Part shown: one piece after another, positions 18,903-29,900 of the stretch
How positions within the stretch are numbered: the first letter of the stretch is position 1
Layout of the letters: each line of letters starts with the position of its first letter
NCBI GenBank assembly: GCA_945871905.1
Contig: CAMBXL010000002.1
Span: forward strand, 283,796-347,795
Reading direction: 5' to 3'
From: Chitinophaga pinensis
GTDB lineage: Bacteria; Bacteroidota; Bacteroidia; NS11-12g; UBA955
DNA length: 64,000 nt
Position numbers and translations under genes: made by a program
Notes under the pieces: generated by a model
What the model was told of the DNA's origin: nothing
Database searches by the model: none
The model's input: the letters and a program-made list of their open reading frames with translations, nothing else

Positions 18903-20174
18903 ATGGCAATATCAATAAAAGTTCCTAGTCCAGGTGAATCTATCAATGAAGTAACGGTTTCTAAATGGTTAAAGCAAGTTGGCGATTATGTAAAACTAGA
19001 CGAACCTTTGGTGGAACTCGAAAGTGAAAAAGCTACCTTTGAAGTAAATGCCGAAAAAGCAGGTATTCTTACTAAACAACTTGCCAAAGAAGGTGATGAA
19101 ATAAAAGTAGGTGATATCATTGTTGAAATTGATGACACAGCAAAAGCACCTGAAGGCGCTGTTGCCCCAAAAGCGGAAACTAAAAAAGAAGTTACTGCAG
19201 CACCTGTAGCCAAAGAAGAGAAAAAAGCCGAAGCACCAAAAGAAGCGGCTCCTGTATCAATGGATAGCGATGTTCATATTGCACCATTAGCTAAGGAATT
19301 GATGTTGGAACACGGCATTAAACCTGCCCAAGTAAAAGGCAGCGGCCCAAATGGTAGAATTACAAGAACGGATGTTTTAGAAGCCATCGTTGCCAAAGGC
19401 GGAAGTGGTTCTTCTACCTCTAATAAATACAGCAATCCTTCTGGCGAACGCAACAAAAGGGTTGAAAAAATGAGCAATTTGCGCAAAACAGTTGCCAAAA
19501 GATTGGTGGCTGCCAAAAATGAAACGGCCATGTTAACTACTTTTAACGAAGTAAACATGAAGCCTATCATGGATTTGCGAGCCAAATACAAAGCCAGTTT
19601 CCAAGAGAAACACGAAGTGGGTTTAGGGTTTATGAGTTTCTTTACCCGCGCTTGTTGTATCGCCCTGCAAGATTGGCCTGCAGTCAATGCATTTATTGAC
19701 GGTGATGCCATTCAGTTCAACGATTATTGCGACATTTCAATAGCGGTTTCTGGACCAAGAGGATTGGTTGTGCCTGTCATTAGAAATGCCGAAACCTTGT
19801 CATTAGCAGACATAGAAAAAGAAGTAAAACGATTGGCTGGAAAAGCCCGTGACAATAAATTATCTCTTGAAGAAATGAGTGGTGGTACCTTTACCATTAC
19901 CAATGGTGGTGTATTTGGCAGTATGATGAGTACGCCCATTGTTAACCCACCTCAATCTGCTATTTTAGGGATGCACAACATTGTGGAAAGACCGATGGTA
20001 GAAAATGGTCAAATTGTGATTCGTCCAATTATGTATGTGGCACTAAGTTACGACCACAGAATTATTGATGGCAGAGAAAGTGTAAGTTTCTTGGTAAGAG
20101 TTAAAAATTTATTAGAAAATCCTGAAATGTTGTTTGACGGTAAAACACCGGCAGAAAAAGTTTTAGGTTTATAA
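18903..20174 (+). CDS. sucB: 2-oxoglutarate dehydrogenase E2, dihydrolipoyl succinyltransferase
   Basis: Core E2 subunit of the 2-oxoglutarate dehydrogenase complex of the TCA cycle. Lipoyl domain 1-76 with the lipoylated Lys43 in ESEKATFEV; an Ala/Pro/Lys-rich linker (about 77-120); the peripheral-subunit-binding domain (about 122-160, [14 protein letters not shown] and [13 protein letters not shown]); and the catalytic domain with [17 protein letters not shown] and the active site HRIIDG at 385-390. Length 423 is normal. No sucA in the window. Succinyltransferase rather than acetyltransferase is inferred from the single lipoyl domain and the [11 protein letters not shown] loop. Confidence 0.93.
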   Translation: MAISIKVPSPGESINEVTVSKWLKQVGDYVKLDEPLVELESEKATFEVNAEKAGILTKQLAKEGDEIKVGDIIVEIDDTAKAPEGAVAPKAETKKEVTAAPVAKEEKKAEAPKEAAPVSMDSDVHIAPLAKELMLEHGIKPAQVKGSGPNGRITRTDVLEAIVAKGGSGSSTSNKYSNPSGERNKRVEKMSNLRKTVAKRLVAAKNETAMLTTFNEVNMKPIMDLRAKYKASFQEKHEVGLGFMSFFTRACCIALQDWPAVNAFIDGDAIQFNDYCDISIAVSGPRGLVVPVIRNAETLSLADIEKEVKRLAGKARDNKLSLEEMSGGTFTITNGGVFGSMMSTPIVNPPQSAILGMHNIVERPMVENGQIVIRPIMYVALSYDHRIIDGRESVSFLVRVKNLLENPEMLFDGKTPAEKVLGL

Positions 20175-20178
20175 TTTG

Positions 20179-20754
20179 ATGAGCGATTTTTATCACCACC
20201 CCACTGCTATTATCGACGAGGGTTGTACCATTGGCGAAGGCAGTAAAATATGGCATTTTAGTCACATCATGCCCAATTGTGTATTAGGAAAAAATTGTAA
20301 CATTGGTCAAAATGTGGTGATATCACCTGAGGTCATTTTGGGCAATAATGTGAAGGTTCAAAACAATGTCTCTATCTACACAGGTGTTACTTGTGAGGAT
20401 GATGTTTTTTTGGGACCAAGCATGGTTTTTACCAATGTTATAAATCCCCGAAGTGCTGTTAATCGCAAAAACCAATATGCGCAAACCAAAGTTGGCAAAG
20501 GGGCAAGCATCGGTGCTAATGCAACGATAGTATGTGGACACGATATTGGCGAATTTGCTTTTATTGGTGCTGGTGCTGTGGTAACCAAACATGTGCCTGA
20601 TTTTGCCTTAGTGGTTGGTAATCCAGCCCGACAAATGGGATGGATGAGTGAATTTGGACATCAGTTGAAATTTGACGAAAACGGCAAAGCCACTTGTCCA
20701 GAAAGTGCACAAGTCTACGAATTGAAAGACGGTAAAGTAAAACGTATTTCATAA
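20179..20754 (+). CDS. Sugar O/N-acyltransferase, left-handed beta-helix (WbpD-like)
   Basis: Hexapeptide-repeat acetyltransferase, 191 residues. The beta-helix repeats run about 8-150 ([34 protein letters not shown], and so on), with the NPRSAVNRK segment and [24 protein letters not shown] of WbpD/FdtC-type enzymes. These N-acetylate aminosugar nucleotides, for example UDP-2-acetamido-3-amino-glucuronate, during O-antigen synthesis. The frame can be opened at TTG 20176 but the ATG at 20179 is preferred. It starts 4 nt after sucB and is followed 10 nt later by galE, suggesting read-through from sucB into a sugar-nucleotide pair. Confidence 0.84.
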   Translation: MSDFYHHPTAIIDEGCTIGEGSKIWHFSHIMPNCVLGKNCNIGQNVVISPEVILGNNVKVQNNVSIYTGVTCEDDVFLGPSMVFTNVINPRSAVNRKNQYAQTKVGKGASIGANATIVCGHDIGEFAFIGAGAVVTKHVPDFALVVGNPARQMGWMSEFGHQLKFDENGKATCPESAQVYELKDGKVKRIS

Positions 20755-20764
20755 ACAGAGAACA

Positions 20765-21772
20765 ATGAAAACAATATTGGTAACGGGCGGATTAGGCTAT
20801 ATAGGTTCACACACAGTAGTAGAACTTATAAACAGTGGTTATGAGCCAATAATAGTTGACAATTTGAGTAACACTTCTATCGATGTACTCAATAGAATAG
20901 AGCAAATAAGTCACAAAAAATGTGTGTTTTATCAAATAGATGTATGTGATAAAGTGGCATTGAGTTCTGTATTTGAAAAACATATCATTGACAGTATCAT
21001 TCATTTTGCAGCCTTTAAAGCTGTGGGCGAATCGGTGGAACAACCCCTTAAATATTACCAAAATAACATTGGCGGTTTAATCACTTTGCTTGAAGTGATG
21101 CAAGAAAAAGGGATTAAAAACATTGTATTTAGTTCTTCATGTACTGTGTATGGTGAGCCCGACAGCAGTCCTGTGAATGAATTGTCGCCTATCAAAAAAG
21201 CAAGCTCACCTTATGGCAACACCAAACAAATAGGCGAAGAAATTTTAACTGATTGTGGGTTTTTAAACTGTGTAGCATTGCGTTATTTCAATCCAATTGG
21301 CGCTCATTCTACCGCATTAATTGGCGAATTACCATTAGGGGTTCCCAATAATTTAATGCCTTATATTACCCAAACTGCCATTGGCATCCGTGAGCAATTA
21401 ACGGTTTTTGGCAATGATTACAACACCCCTGATGGCACTTGTATTAGAGACTACATTCATGTAGTAGATTTGGCAAATGCCCATGTTAAGGCTTTGAAAT
21501 TTATAGAAACCCATCCTGATAATTTATTTGATGTGTTTAATATTGGCACAGGTGAGGGTTATACTGTTTTAGACATTGTTAACATGTTTGAAAAAGAGAA
21601 TAATATTACCTTAAAATACAAAATTGGGCCTAAACGTGCAGGCGATGTAGAAAAAGTATGGGCAGACAATAGCAAAGCCAAAACGCAACTTCAATGGCAA
21701 GCCAATCACACCTTGGTAGACATGGTAAAATCTGCTTGGAAATGGCAATTGGCTTTACAAGAATCCAAATAA
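20765..21772 (+). CDS. galE: UDP-glucose 4-epimerase
   Basis: Interconverts UDP-glucose and UDP-galactose using bound NAD. Extended SDR fold: GGLGYIGSH at 8-16, the catalytic Ser124 (SSSCTVYG), Tyr150 and Lys154 in SPYGNTK, and the sugar-binding NPIGAH and ELPLGVPNNLMPYI loops typical of GalE rather than other epimerases. Length 335 is normal. Lies 10 nt after the acyltransferase gene. Confidence 0.95.
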   Translation: MKTILVTGGLGYIGSHTVVELINSGYEPIIVDNLSNTSIDVLNRIEQISHKKCVFYQIDVCDKVALSSVFEKHIIDSIIHFAAFKAVGESVEQPLKYYQNNIGGLITLLEVMQEKGIKNIVFSSSCTVYGEPDSSPVNELSPIKKASSPYGNTKQIGEEILTDCGFLNCVALRYFNPIGAHSTALIGELPLGVPNNLMPYITQTAIGIREQLTVFGNDYNTPDGTCIRDYIHVVDLANAHVKALKFIETHPDNLFDVFNIGTGEGYTVLDIVNMFEKENNITLKYKIGPKRAGDVEKVWADNSKAKTQLQWQANHTLVDMVKSAWKWQLALQESK

Positions 21773-21820
21773 TAGGGTTATAAGTTTAAAATATGTTAAC
21801 GAAAACACGTTAATTAACAA

Positions 21821-21828
21821 TATTTTTG
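21821..21828 (+). promoter_or_regulatory. -7 box TATTTTTG for thyA
   Basis: Exact TAnnTTTG match only 4 nt before the thyA ATG (21833). No -33 TTG at the right distance. A start site at or next to the ATG would make the message leaderless. Confidence 0.5.
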
Positions 21829-21832
21829 TAAC

Positions 21833-22630
21833 ATGAATAATCAGTATGAAACTTTTTTGAAGCATGTGTATGAACATGGTACACTTAAGAGCGACCGCAC
21901 AGGTACGGGCACAAAAAGTGTTTTTGGTTATCAAATGCGATTCAATTTACAGGAAGGATTTCCTTTGGTTACCACCAAAAAAGTACATTTAAAATCTATC
22001 ATTCATGAGCTTTTATGGTTTTTAAAAGGTGATACCAATATTCAATATTTAAAAGAAAATGGGGTTTCTATTTGGGATGAATGGGCCGATGAAAATGGCA
22101 ATTTGGGACCAGTTTACGGCAAACAGTGGCGTAGTTGGGCCAGTCCAGATGGTGGTGTAATTGATCAAATTCAAGAATTGGTAAACACCATCAAAAACAA
22201 TCCCGATAGCAGACGAATGATAGTTTCGGCTTGGAATCCTGCCGATTTGCCTAAAATGGCCTTGGCGCCTTGTCATTGTTTGTTTCAATTTTACGTAGCC
22301 GATGGCAAATTATCTTGTCAATTGTACCAACGAAGTGCTGATATTTTCTTAGGAGTGCCTTTCAATATTGCCTCATACGCATTGCTTAACATGATGTTAG
22401 CGCAAGTTTGTGGTTTACAGAATGGAGATTTCATTCACACCTTTGGCGATGCCCATGTTTATACCAACCATTTTGAGCAAGTTGAAACACAGTTAAGCAG
22501 AACACCCAATAACTACCCTACTATGAAAATCAATCCAGATGTAAAGTCAATCTTTGATTTTAAATTCGAGGATTTTACTTTAGAAAACTACAACGCACAT
22601 CCGCCAATTAAAGCACCGGTAGCTGTCTAA
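21833..22630 (+). CDS. thyA: Thymidylate synthase
   Basis: Methylates dUMP to dTMP with 5,10-methylene-tetrahydrofolate. Phosphate-binding [13 protein letters not shown] near 20-32, catalytic Cys147 in [30 protein letters not shown] and the folate-binding C-terminus APVAV. Length 265, the short E. coli-type enzyme. It has a -7 box 4 nt upstream of the ATG. ftsX begins 60 nt downstream. Confidence 0.97.
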   Translation: MNNQYETFLKHVYEHGTLKSDRTGTGTKSVFGYQMRFNLQEGFPLVTTKKVHLKSIIHELLWFLKGDTNIQYLKENGVSIWDEWADENGNLGPVYGKQWRSWASPDGGVIDQIQELVNTIKNNPDSRRMIVSAWNPADLPKMALAPCHCLFQFYVADGKLSCQLYQRSADIFLGVPFNIASYALLNMMLAQVCGLQNGDFIHTFGDAHVYTNHFEQVETQLSRTPNNYPTMKINPDVKSIFDFKFEDFTLENYNAHPPIKAPVAV

Positions 22631-22690
22631 TTAAGTATATTTTTAAAGCATTAACTATTTATAAATATTGATTATCTTGCGCCTTTAAAA

Positions 22691-23569
22691 TTGACTAAAG
22701 AAGTAAAATATAAAAAAAGAACCTCCTTTTGGCCTACTATCATCAGTATGTCCTTAGTTTTATTTATTGTAGGACTCTTAGGATTAGTATCTATCTATGC
22801 TAACCATCTTTCTTCTTTTTACCAAAAAAACTTTGAGGTATTCGTCTTTTTTGCAGCAGATGCTGACGATGAGATTGCCTTAAATGTTCAAAAACAAATC
22901 AATGGACTTCCTTTTGTGAACAAAACTACCTTTGTGGACAGGGAAGTAGCCGCTCGCAAAGAAATTGCAAGAACAGGTGAAGATTTTATTAAAACATTAG
23001 GCTACAATCCTATTCCCCATTCTGTACAAATAAACATTAAGTCTGAATTTGCGGATGAACAAAAAATGGAAGTTGTAGAAAAACAGTTGCGCTTACTTCC
23101 TCAAGTGGATGATGTAGTGTTTGCCAAAGACGATTTGGGTAAAAACATATTGTCGCAAATCAATAAGAATTTCAATACCATTAAAACCATACTAATGGCA
23201 CTATCAGGGGTTTTATTGTTTATATCACTCATCTTAATCAACAGCACTGTAAGAATTAACATGTTTGCTCGACGCTTTATTATTAAAAGCATGCAGTATG
23301 TGGGTGCCTCAGATTGGTTTATTATCAAACCGTTTATTAAAATGTATTTGATATATGCCTTAGTATCCACGTTAATAGCCTTGGGATTGCTTTTTAGTTT
23401 GGTGTATGTAGCCGAAACCAATTTGCAATTCAACAATTGGCAACTGTTTATACAACAATACCTTTTACTAAGTTCAGTATTATTGGGATTGGCAGTTGTT
23501 ATCTCATTAGTAAGTGTATATTTCTCAACCAAACGATATTTAAAATTAAAAATTGACCAACTTTATTAA
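22691..23569 (+). CDS. ftsX: Cell-division protein FtsX (permease-like)
   Basis: Inner-membrane partner of FtsE, 292 residues. One N-terminal membrane segment (about 13-37), a large periplasmic domain (about 40-155) that in other bacteria docks EnvC/PcsB-type hydrolase activators, and three C-terminal membrane segments (about 160-185, 205-230, 250-275). RRFIIKSMQYVGASDWFI between the second and third segments is the cytoplasmic coupling loop typical of FtsX. The start is TTG at 22691 with no ATG option nearby. DUF3098 and uppP follow in the same transcript. An EnvC-like candidate partner is encoded at 36667. Confidence 0.88.
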   Translation: MTKEVKYKKRTSFWPTIISMSLVLFIVGLLGLVSIYANHLSSFYQKNFEVFVFFAADADDEIALNVQKQINGLPFVNKTTFVDREVAARKEIARTGEDFIKTLGYNPIPHSVQINIKSEFADEQKMEVVEKQLRLLPQVDDVVFAKDDLGKNILSQINKNFNTIKTILMALSGVLLFISLILINSTVRINMFARRFIIKSMQYVGASDWFIIKPFIKMYLIYALVSTLIALGLLFSLVYVAETNLQFNNWQLFIQQYLLLSSVLLGLAVVISLVSVYFSTKRYLKLKIDQLY

Positions 23570-23571
23570 TT

Positions 23572-23844
23572 ATGGCAAAAGCAAAAACTCCGCTTAATAA
23601 AACAGCAAGCAAAAAAACAAACAATACCTTTATGGTCTTTAAGAAACAAAACTACATTTTATTGTTGTTGAGTATTCTTGTTATAGTAATTGGATTTATG
23701 ATTATGGGCAGTGGCAAAGATTTACCATTCGACCATCCTAGAAAAATCACCATTGCGCCTTTAGTGGTTTTACTTGGTTTTGCACTTGGTGTTGTTTCTA
23801 TCCTTTACACACCCAAAGAAAACAGTCCTAAAGAGGAAGAATAA
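23572..23844 (+). CDS. DUF3098 family membrane protein
   Basis: A 90-residue protein with a basic N-terminus (about 1-24), two membrane segments (about 28-46 and 60-78) and an acidic tail. The GSGKDLPFDHPRKITIAPLVVLLGFALG connector between the segments is what I recall of DUF3098, a Bacteroidota family found between ftsX and uppP. Function unknown. It starts 3 nt after the ftsX stop and ends 8 nt before uppP, so it is translated from the same message. Confidence 0.8.
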   Translation: MAKAKTPLNKTASKKTNNTFMVFKKQNYILLLLSILVIVIGFMIMGSGKDLPFDHPRKITIAPLVVLLGFALGVVSILYTPKENSPKEEE

Positions 23845-23852
23845 GCACATCA

Positions 23853-24638
23853 ATGGATCTTATACAAGCCATTATTATTGCGATAATAGAGGGCATAACA
23901 GAGTTTTTGCCAGTTTCATCCACTGGTCACATGATTTTGGCCTCTTCTTTAATGGAACTTCACGAAGATGAGTTTGTTAAAACCTTTGAAATTGCCATTC
24001 AAATAGGGGCAATACTATCAGTACTAACGCTTTACTACAAACGCTTCTTGGTAAGCTTAGACATTTACTACAAGTTATTTGTTGCATTCATTCCAACGGG
24101 AATAGTTGGTTTTTTTGCCTACAAAACTATTAAGATGTATTTATTTAATCCTTTGGTTGTAAGTTTAATGCTTATCATTGGAGGTATTGTATTAATTATA
24201 CTTGACAAATGGAGCGAAAAACCTTCTCATAAATACAAAGACATTAACGATGTATCAATTCTGGACGCATTCAAAATAGGATGTGCACAGTGCCTTTCTA
24301 TGGTTCCGGGAGTCTCTAGAGCTGCCGCAACAATATTCGGTGGCATTGGCATAGGATTTAACAGAAAACAAGCCGCAGAATTTTCATTTTTACTCGCCAT
24401 ACCAACGATGTTTGCCGCCACGGGGTACGACTTACTAAAATCATCTACCGACTTTACCTCTAATCAAGTTTTTTTACTTTCAGTGGGATTGATAGTGGCC
24501 TTTGTAACAGCTCTAGTGGCTGTTAAGTTTTTCATTCTGTTATTGAGCAAATATGGTTTCAAGCATTTTGGTTACTACAGAATTGCATTAGGTATTTTGT
24601 TTTTGGTGTTGGCCAAAACAATGGGATTGGCAATGTAA
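23853..24638 (+). CDS. uppP: Undecaprenyl-diphosphatase UppP (BacA)
   Basis: Integral membrane phosphatase that recycles undecaprenyl pyrophosphate to the lipid carrier used for peptidoglycan and glycans. The catalytic motifs are EGITEFLPVSSTGHM (about 13-27) and PGVSRAAATI (about 150-160). About eight membrane segments, 261 residues. Last gene of the ftsX-DUF3098-uppP operon; the truB gene that often follows in this phylum is not there. Confidence 0.95.
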   Translation: MDLIQAIIIAIIEGITEFLPVSSTGHMILASSLMELHEDEFVKTFEIAIQIGAILSVLTLYYKRFLVSLDIYYKLFVAFIPTGIVGFFAYKTIKMYLFNPLVVSLMLIIGGIVLIILDKWSEKPSHKYKDINDVSILDAFKIGCAQCLSMVPGVSRAAATIFGGIGIGFNRKQAAEFSFLLAIPTMFAATGYDLLKSSTDFTSNQVFLLSVGLIVAFVTALVAVKFFILLLSKYGFKHFGYYRIALGILFLVLAKTMGLAM

Positions 24639-24732
24639 CTATTAATCTTTTTTAGGAAAAACAGAGGCAAAATACGTTTACAAATAAGAGTAAAGTAATA
24701 CTAACTTGATAAAATATCGGATAATTTACTAA

Positions 24733-24906
24733 ATGGTATTGGTAAAATATCAATTTATAGTAAATACAAAACAAGTTCCAGAGAGTGAATTTTTATTAAA
24801 CAATAATAAAGAATATTCTTTAAAAGCTCAAAAGAATGACTCATTTTTAAACAAAGAAAAAGTCACTAAATTACTTTACCTAGCTATCTACTTTGAATGC
24901 CACTAG
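24733..24906 (+). CDS. Possible small ORF, 57 residues, unrecognised
   Basis: An open frame from ATG 24733 to TAG 24904-24906 in the 272-base gap between uppP and the TraB-like gene. The product is lysine- and asparagine-rich with a hydrophobic C-terminal turn (KLLYLAIYFECH) and no motif I know. In DNA this AT-rich an ORF of this size can arise by chance, and no -7 box precedes it. The rest of the gap shows nothing else. Confidence 0.2.
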   Translation: MVLVKYQFIVNTKQVPESEFLLNNNKEYSLKAQKNDSFLNKEKVTKLLYLAIYFECH

Positions 24907-24910
24907 TATC

Positions 24911-25813
24911 TTAGTATCTTATCGGAGTAACGGTATAGCCTTGTTGTCTTAATAAATTAATTAAGCCCTTATCGCCTCCCAAGTGGCCTGCACCAACGGC
25001 TACAAAAAATGAAGTTTGCTGGAACTGTGGACTTAGGTATTCTACCCATTTTATGTTTCTTTGGTCGAGCAATTCGTTTTGGAAGAAATTCATTTCAGGA
25101 GATACTTTTAAGGCATAATCATAAATACCTTTCCCATTTTGCTTAGCATAAATACTTAACATTTCCTTTAATTCCACTTGTGCCTTGTCAGGGTTTTGAC
25201 ACAAATCCATTAACCATTTGTTTTGAACACTGTCAGGTACACTTTTTAATAAACTGTCTTGAAATCCAATGGTCTCTAATCCCATTGACTTAATTTTATA
25301 TTTTTTGGATAAGTCGGCAATAAAGAAATCTATAGGCAATGCGTAACAACCCACAAATGATGGGCTCATCATAATGGTTGTCATCAAATTTTGAGGTGAT
25401 TTATTCAATAAATTCTCAATAGAATCTTTTAATATTTGACGACATGTTTGGTCTACAATTTCAAGCTGTTCCGCAGTCAACACCTCATTTAAAGGACGTT
25501 CTGGTTTTTCCATCGCCATTTTAAACATGGTCATTAACACCTTAATATCATTTAAATTGAGTTCCATTGCTACCAAATCAGTTTCTTGAATTGTTTTGTT
25601 GATAGTAGGATTGTCTACTTCATCTTTGGTACAATACAAATGAATAGTCCCAAATAAATAAGAAGATTTGGTAATCTCTTTCCCAGACACTTTCCACAGG
25701 AGGGCATCCTCTTCTTGTGTTAAATCTTGCGCAGTAGCAATGCTAGAATTAACAAATAATAAGAAAGCAATTACTGTAAATTTAGTCAGGGTTGCTATTG
25801 TTTTCAGGTTCAT
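24911..25813 (-). CDS. TraB/GumN (PrgY) family protein
   Basis: About 300 residues with an N-terminal signal peptide. The body has the family hallmark LLWKVSGKEITKSSYLFGTIHLY near the N-terminus, ETDLVAMELNL, and VAVGAGHLGGDKGLINLLRQQGY at the C-terminus, where the GxxH pairs resemble a metal-binding or protease-like site. Exported; the role in bacteria is poorly defined. Several in-frame ATGs exist (25846, 25843, 25828, 25813). I chose 25813 because a standard signal peptide starts there; all overlap the end of lspA, by 32 bp here. Last gene of the ileS-lspA operon. Confidence 0.75.
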   Translation of the reverse strand: MNLKTIATLTKFTVIAFLLFVNSSIATAQDLTQEEDALLWKVSGKEITKSSYLFGTIHLYCTKDEVDNPTINKTIQETDLVAMELNLNDIKVLMTMFKMAMEKPERPLNEVLTAEQLEIVDQTCRQILKDSIENLLNKSPQNLMTTIMMSPSFVGCYALPIDFFIADLSKKYKIKSMGLETIGFQDSLLKSVPDSVQNKWLMDLCQNPDKAQVELKEMLSIYAKQNGKGIYDYALKVSPEMNFFQNELLDQRNIKWVEYLSPQFQQTSFFVAVGAGHLGGDKGLINLLRQQGYTVTPIRY

Positions 25814-26522
25814 TGTGTGTGGTTTCATCGGGAGCAATTTCATCATTGTTAGCCATGGTGTTTTCGGTAACCGTTGGTTTGTTGTCTTGACCTTCTAGTT
25901 GTTTTTTGAAAAAGCGTTTTTGAAACACTAAAATAGAAATAATACCGATACTGATGGCGGTGTCTGCCAAGTTAAAAACAGGACTAAAGAAAATGAATTC
26001 TTGACCAGCATTAATAGGCGACCATTCAGGGTAATGGGTATGAATAACAGGGAAATAAAGCATATCAACAACCCTGCCTTGTAACCACAAACCTGTGTAT
26101 TCATTCATTTGTTGGTATATAACACCGTAGAATACAGAATCAATAATATTTCCGATGGCACCCCCTAAAATAAGGGCGATACAAACTAAAAACCAAAAAT
26201 TAGCATTTTTCTTGATATTGGTGTACAAGAACCAAATTCCAAAAGAGGAAACTACAATTCTAAGTGTGGTAAGGATGTATTTTCCGACAACGCCAAAAAA
26301 CTCCATACCAAAAGCCATACCGTTGTTTTCGGTAAAATGAAACAAGAACCAATCGCCAATAATGGAGCGTTCGGTATGTAAAATCATATTGTTTTTTACC
26401 CAATACTTTAGAACCTGATCCACAATAACCACAAAAGCCAATAGGACAAAGGGAACAACCCATTTTCTTTTGTTTGGAATTTCTGTATCGGTGTGTACCG
26501 AAGAGAGATGCTGTTCAGTCAC
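25782..26522 (-). CDS. lspA: Lipoprotein signal peptidase (signal peptidase II)
   Basis: Membrane aspartyl protease that cleaves the signal peptides of lipoproteins. Conserved blocks: DQVLKYWVKNNM (35-46), FTENNGMAFG (63-72), GNIIDSVFYG (124-133), VVDM with Asp153 and FNLADTAISIG with Asp187, the catalytic aspartate pair. About four membrane segments. At 246 residues it is longer than the E. coli enzyme because of an insertion between the two catalytic aspartates and an acidic, asparagine-rich C-terminal tail of about 40 residues. The start is GTG at 26520-26522. Gap of 5 nt from the DksA-like gene upstream. Confidence 0.93.
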   Translation of the reverse strand: MTEQHLSSVHTDTEIPNKRKWVVPFVLLAFVVIVDQVLKYWVKNNMILHTERSIIGDWFLFHFTENNGMAFGMEFFGVVGKYILTTLRIVVSSFGIWFLYTNIKKNANFWFLVCIALILGGAIGNIIDSVFYGVIYQQMNEYTGLWLQGRVVDMLYFPVIHTHYPEWSPINAGQEFIFFSPVFNLADTAISIGIISILVFQKRFFKKQLEGQDNKPTVTENTMANNDEIAPDETTHNEPENNSNPD

Positions 26523-26527
26523 TTGTT

Positions 26528-26929
26528 TTACTTATACTGTTTTAGTTTAGCTTCCATGCTCAAAGTTGCGTGAGGCACTGCCATTAATCTTTCCTTTTGG
26601 ATCAATTTTCCAGTCACTCTACATACTCCAAACGTTTTGTTTTCGATACGTATTAATGCCGCATTCAAATTATCAATAAATTTTTTCTGACGAGCAGCCA
26701 ATTGATTTAAATTCTCTTTTTCAAAAGTACTAGCACCATCATCTAAAGTAAGATACTGATTGGAAGTATTACCATCACCATTTTCATTTGGATTTTGCAA
26801 TGATTTTTGCATTTTGCCAAACTCATCTTTAGCAACACCCAATTTACTCATTATCAACTGCTTGAACTCTAATAAGTCCGCATCGCTGTAACGAGTCTTT
26901 TCTTTTTCTTCTGTTTTTTTCTTAGCCAT
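26528..26929 (-). CDS. TraR/DksA family protein with degenerate zinc finger
   Basis: A 133-residue protein: a basic N-terminus, a long helical hairpin (about 18-100), and a C-terminal globule FGVCRVTGKLIQKERLMAVPHATLS. The DksA family normally has four cysteines; here only one remains, as in most Bacteroidota members. In E. coli DksA binds RNA polymerase in the secondary channel and mediates the stringent response; whether this variant does is not known. Start overlaps the end of ileS by 8 bp, and lspA follows 5 nt later, so the three form one operon. Confidence 0.85.
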   Translation of the reverse strand: MAKKKTEEKEKTRYSDADLLEFKQLIMSKLGVAKDEFGKMQKSLQNPNENGDGNTSNQYLTLDDGASTFEKENLNQLAARQKKFIDNLNAALIRIENKTFGVCRVTGKLIQKERLMAVPHATLSMEAKLKQYK

Positions 26930-29900
26930 TTTTTTCTAATTTAATTAAACAAATTACACCTTCTATGTCTATTTTTTCTGCTTCTAATAAAGTTTCGGAA
27001 TATACAATATTGTCTGCTAAAATTTCAGCGCAAATATAATCTTTAAAATAAACTATTGCTGCATTAATTTCTTCGTTACAATTCACCGTCACTAGGATGC
27101 GGTCCATTACATCCAAACCACTCTCTTTTCTTAGGTTTTGAACTCTATTGATAAATTCTCTTGCCAAGCCTTCTTTCCTTAATTCTTCACTTATTTGAAT
27201 ATCTAAAGCCACTGTTAATTTACCATCAACTGCCACTAACCAACCCGGCATGTCTTTGGAAAGTATCTCCACATCCTCTTTTAACAATTTAAACTGAACC
27301 GAACCTAAATCAATGGTATAGAAACCTTCTTTTTCCAATTCGTTGATTTGTGAATGACTCATATTTTGAATAGCTGCTGACAAGGCTTTCATATTGGCAC
27401 CAATCTTTGGTCCTAACGCTTTAAAGTTTGGTTTTATTGCTTTTACAATCAAATCATTGTCGGCTTCTATAAACTCCAAATGCTTTACATTAACCTCTGA
27501 CAAAACCAATTCTTTGATATGTTCTAACTGTTGCTTAAAGGTTGGATCCAATACCGGAACCATAATTTTTTGAAGTGGTTGTCTTACTCTGATGTTTTGT
27601 TTTTTTCTTAAACTCAATACCAAGCTGCTTAAATCTTGTGCCAACTGCATGGTAGTTTCTAGATTTTTATTGATATAGGCTTCTTGTACTTTGGGCATTT
27701 CAGTTAAATGAACCGAAGAAACAACCGTATTTAATTTCAAACTTTTGAACAACCATTCTGAGAAAAAGGGAGCAAATGGACTTGTTAGTTCAGTCACTGT
27801 TTTAAGACAAACATACAGGGAATCGTATGCAGATTGCTTGTCGGCATTCATTACACCTTTCCAAAAACGGCGTCTTGACAATCGCACATACCAATTGCTT
27901 AAATCATCACACACAAAGGTTTCTATAGCCCTAACCGCTGGAGTAGGATCATAATCGTCCATGTGTGAACTTACGGTATTAATTAATGAGTTTAATTTGG
28001 ACAATATCCATTGGTCGAGCTCGCTAAGCAAACTAAAGTCTTGGCGTTTGGACTCATCAAAAACATAGGCATCAATATTGGCATAAATTGCAAAGAAAGA
28101 GTATGTATTATACAAGGTGCCGAAAAACTTACGTTGGGTTTCACCAATTCCCTCTAAGTCAAATTTTAGATTATCCCAAGGGTCACTATTGGTTATCATA
28201 TACCATCGAGTGGCATCTGCACCATATTTATCTATGGTTGTAAATGGATCAATGGCATTGCCTAAACGTTTGCTCATTTTATTGCCATTTTTGTCTAGCA
28301 CCAAACCATTGGCTATTACATTTTTGTAAGCCACACTGTCGAACAACATGGCTGCGATAGCGTGTAGGGTAAAAAACCAACCACGTGTTTGATCCACCCC
28401 TTCGGCAATAAAATCGGCAGGAAAAGTTTGGTTCCAATTGTCTTTGTTTTTCAATCCCCATTGGGCAAAAGGCATAGCCCCACTGTCAAACCAAACATCA
28501 ATCAAATCGCTCTCCCTTTTCATCGGTTTGCCCGATGGAGAAACCAACACTAAATCATCAACAAATGGTTTGTGTAAGTCTATATTTTCATCTTGAATGA
28601 TTTGGTTTAACCCAAGTACTTGATTGGCTTTCAGAACTTCAGCTTTTAATTCATCAATAGAACCAATACAAATTTCCTCCACCGAACCATCAGTTCCATC
28701 TTCTGTTCTCCAAATAGGCAGCGGCGTTCCCCAATAGCGGCTTCTGCTCAAATTCCAATCAACTAAATTTTCGAGCCAATTACCAAAACGACCCTCGCCC
28801 GTTGACTGAGGTTTCCAATTGATGGTTTTGTTTAACTCTACCATTCTCCCCTTAATAGCTGTGGTTTTAATAAACCAACTTTCCATAGGATAGTATAAAA
28901 TAGGTTTATCTGTACGCCAGCAATGCGGGTACGTGTGAACATATTTTTCAACCTTAAAGGCTCTGTTTTGTTCTTTTAACCAAATGGCTAATTCCACATC
29001 AACAGATTTTTCAGGTGCTTGACCGTCGGGATAATACTCGTTTTTAACAAACTTGCCAGCAAAGTCATTGTTTACCTGATGAATAAATTTACCTTGATGA
29101 TTTACCAATGGAATGGCTTTTTTATTTTCATCTAAAATAAGCATAGCAGGCACTCCATGTTGTTTGGCCACTCTAGCATCGTCTGCACCAAAAGTTGGGG
29201 CAGTGTGTACAATACCTGTTCCATCTTCGGTGGTTACAAAATCACCATCAATTACCACAAAAGCTTTTTCGGGATTTTCGTGTGGGGTTGTCCATTTGAA
29301 CAATTGTTCATATCGAGTGCCTACAAGGGCTTTGCCTTTATATTCCGCGATTATTTGAAAAGGAATTTCTTTGGTTTCTTTGTTATAATTTTCAAAAAGG
29401 GAACTGTCACTGGTTTCTATGTATTTTTTTCCAAACTGTTTGGCTACTAAATTTTTGGCCAATATCACTTGAACGGGTTCAAACGTGTATTGATTAAAGG
29501 TTTTTACTAAAACATAATCAATTTTGGGACCCACGGTTAAAGCAGTATTGGAGGGCAAAGTCCACGGTGTAGTAGTCCAAGCCAAGAAATAAACATCGCC
29601 TTCTATTTGACTTAAAAGGGCATTCGAATCCTTGTGTGCCAAAAACTGAGCAACAACAGTGGTATCAGTAACATCCTTATACGTACCTGGCTGGTTTAAC
29701 TCGTGTGAAGACAAGCCTGTTCCAGCAGCAGGACTGAAGGGTTGAATCGTGTAACCTTTGTATAAATAATCTTTCTTGTGAAGCTCTTTCAACAAATACC
29801 AAAGCGTTTCAATGTATTCATTTTCGTAAGTAATATAAGGATTGTCTAAGTCGACCCAATAACCCATTTTGATGGTTAATTCGTCCCACTTGTCCTTGAA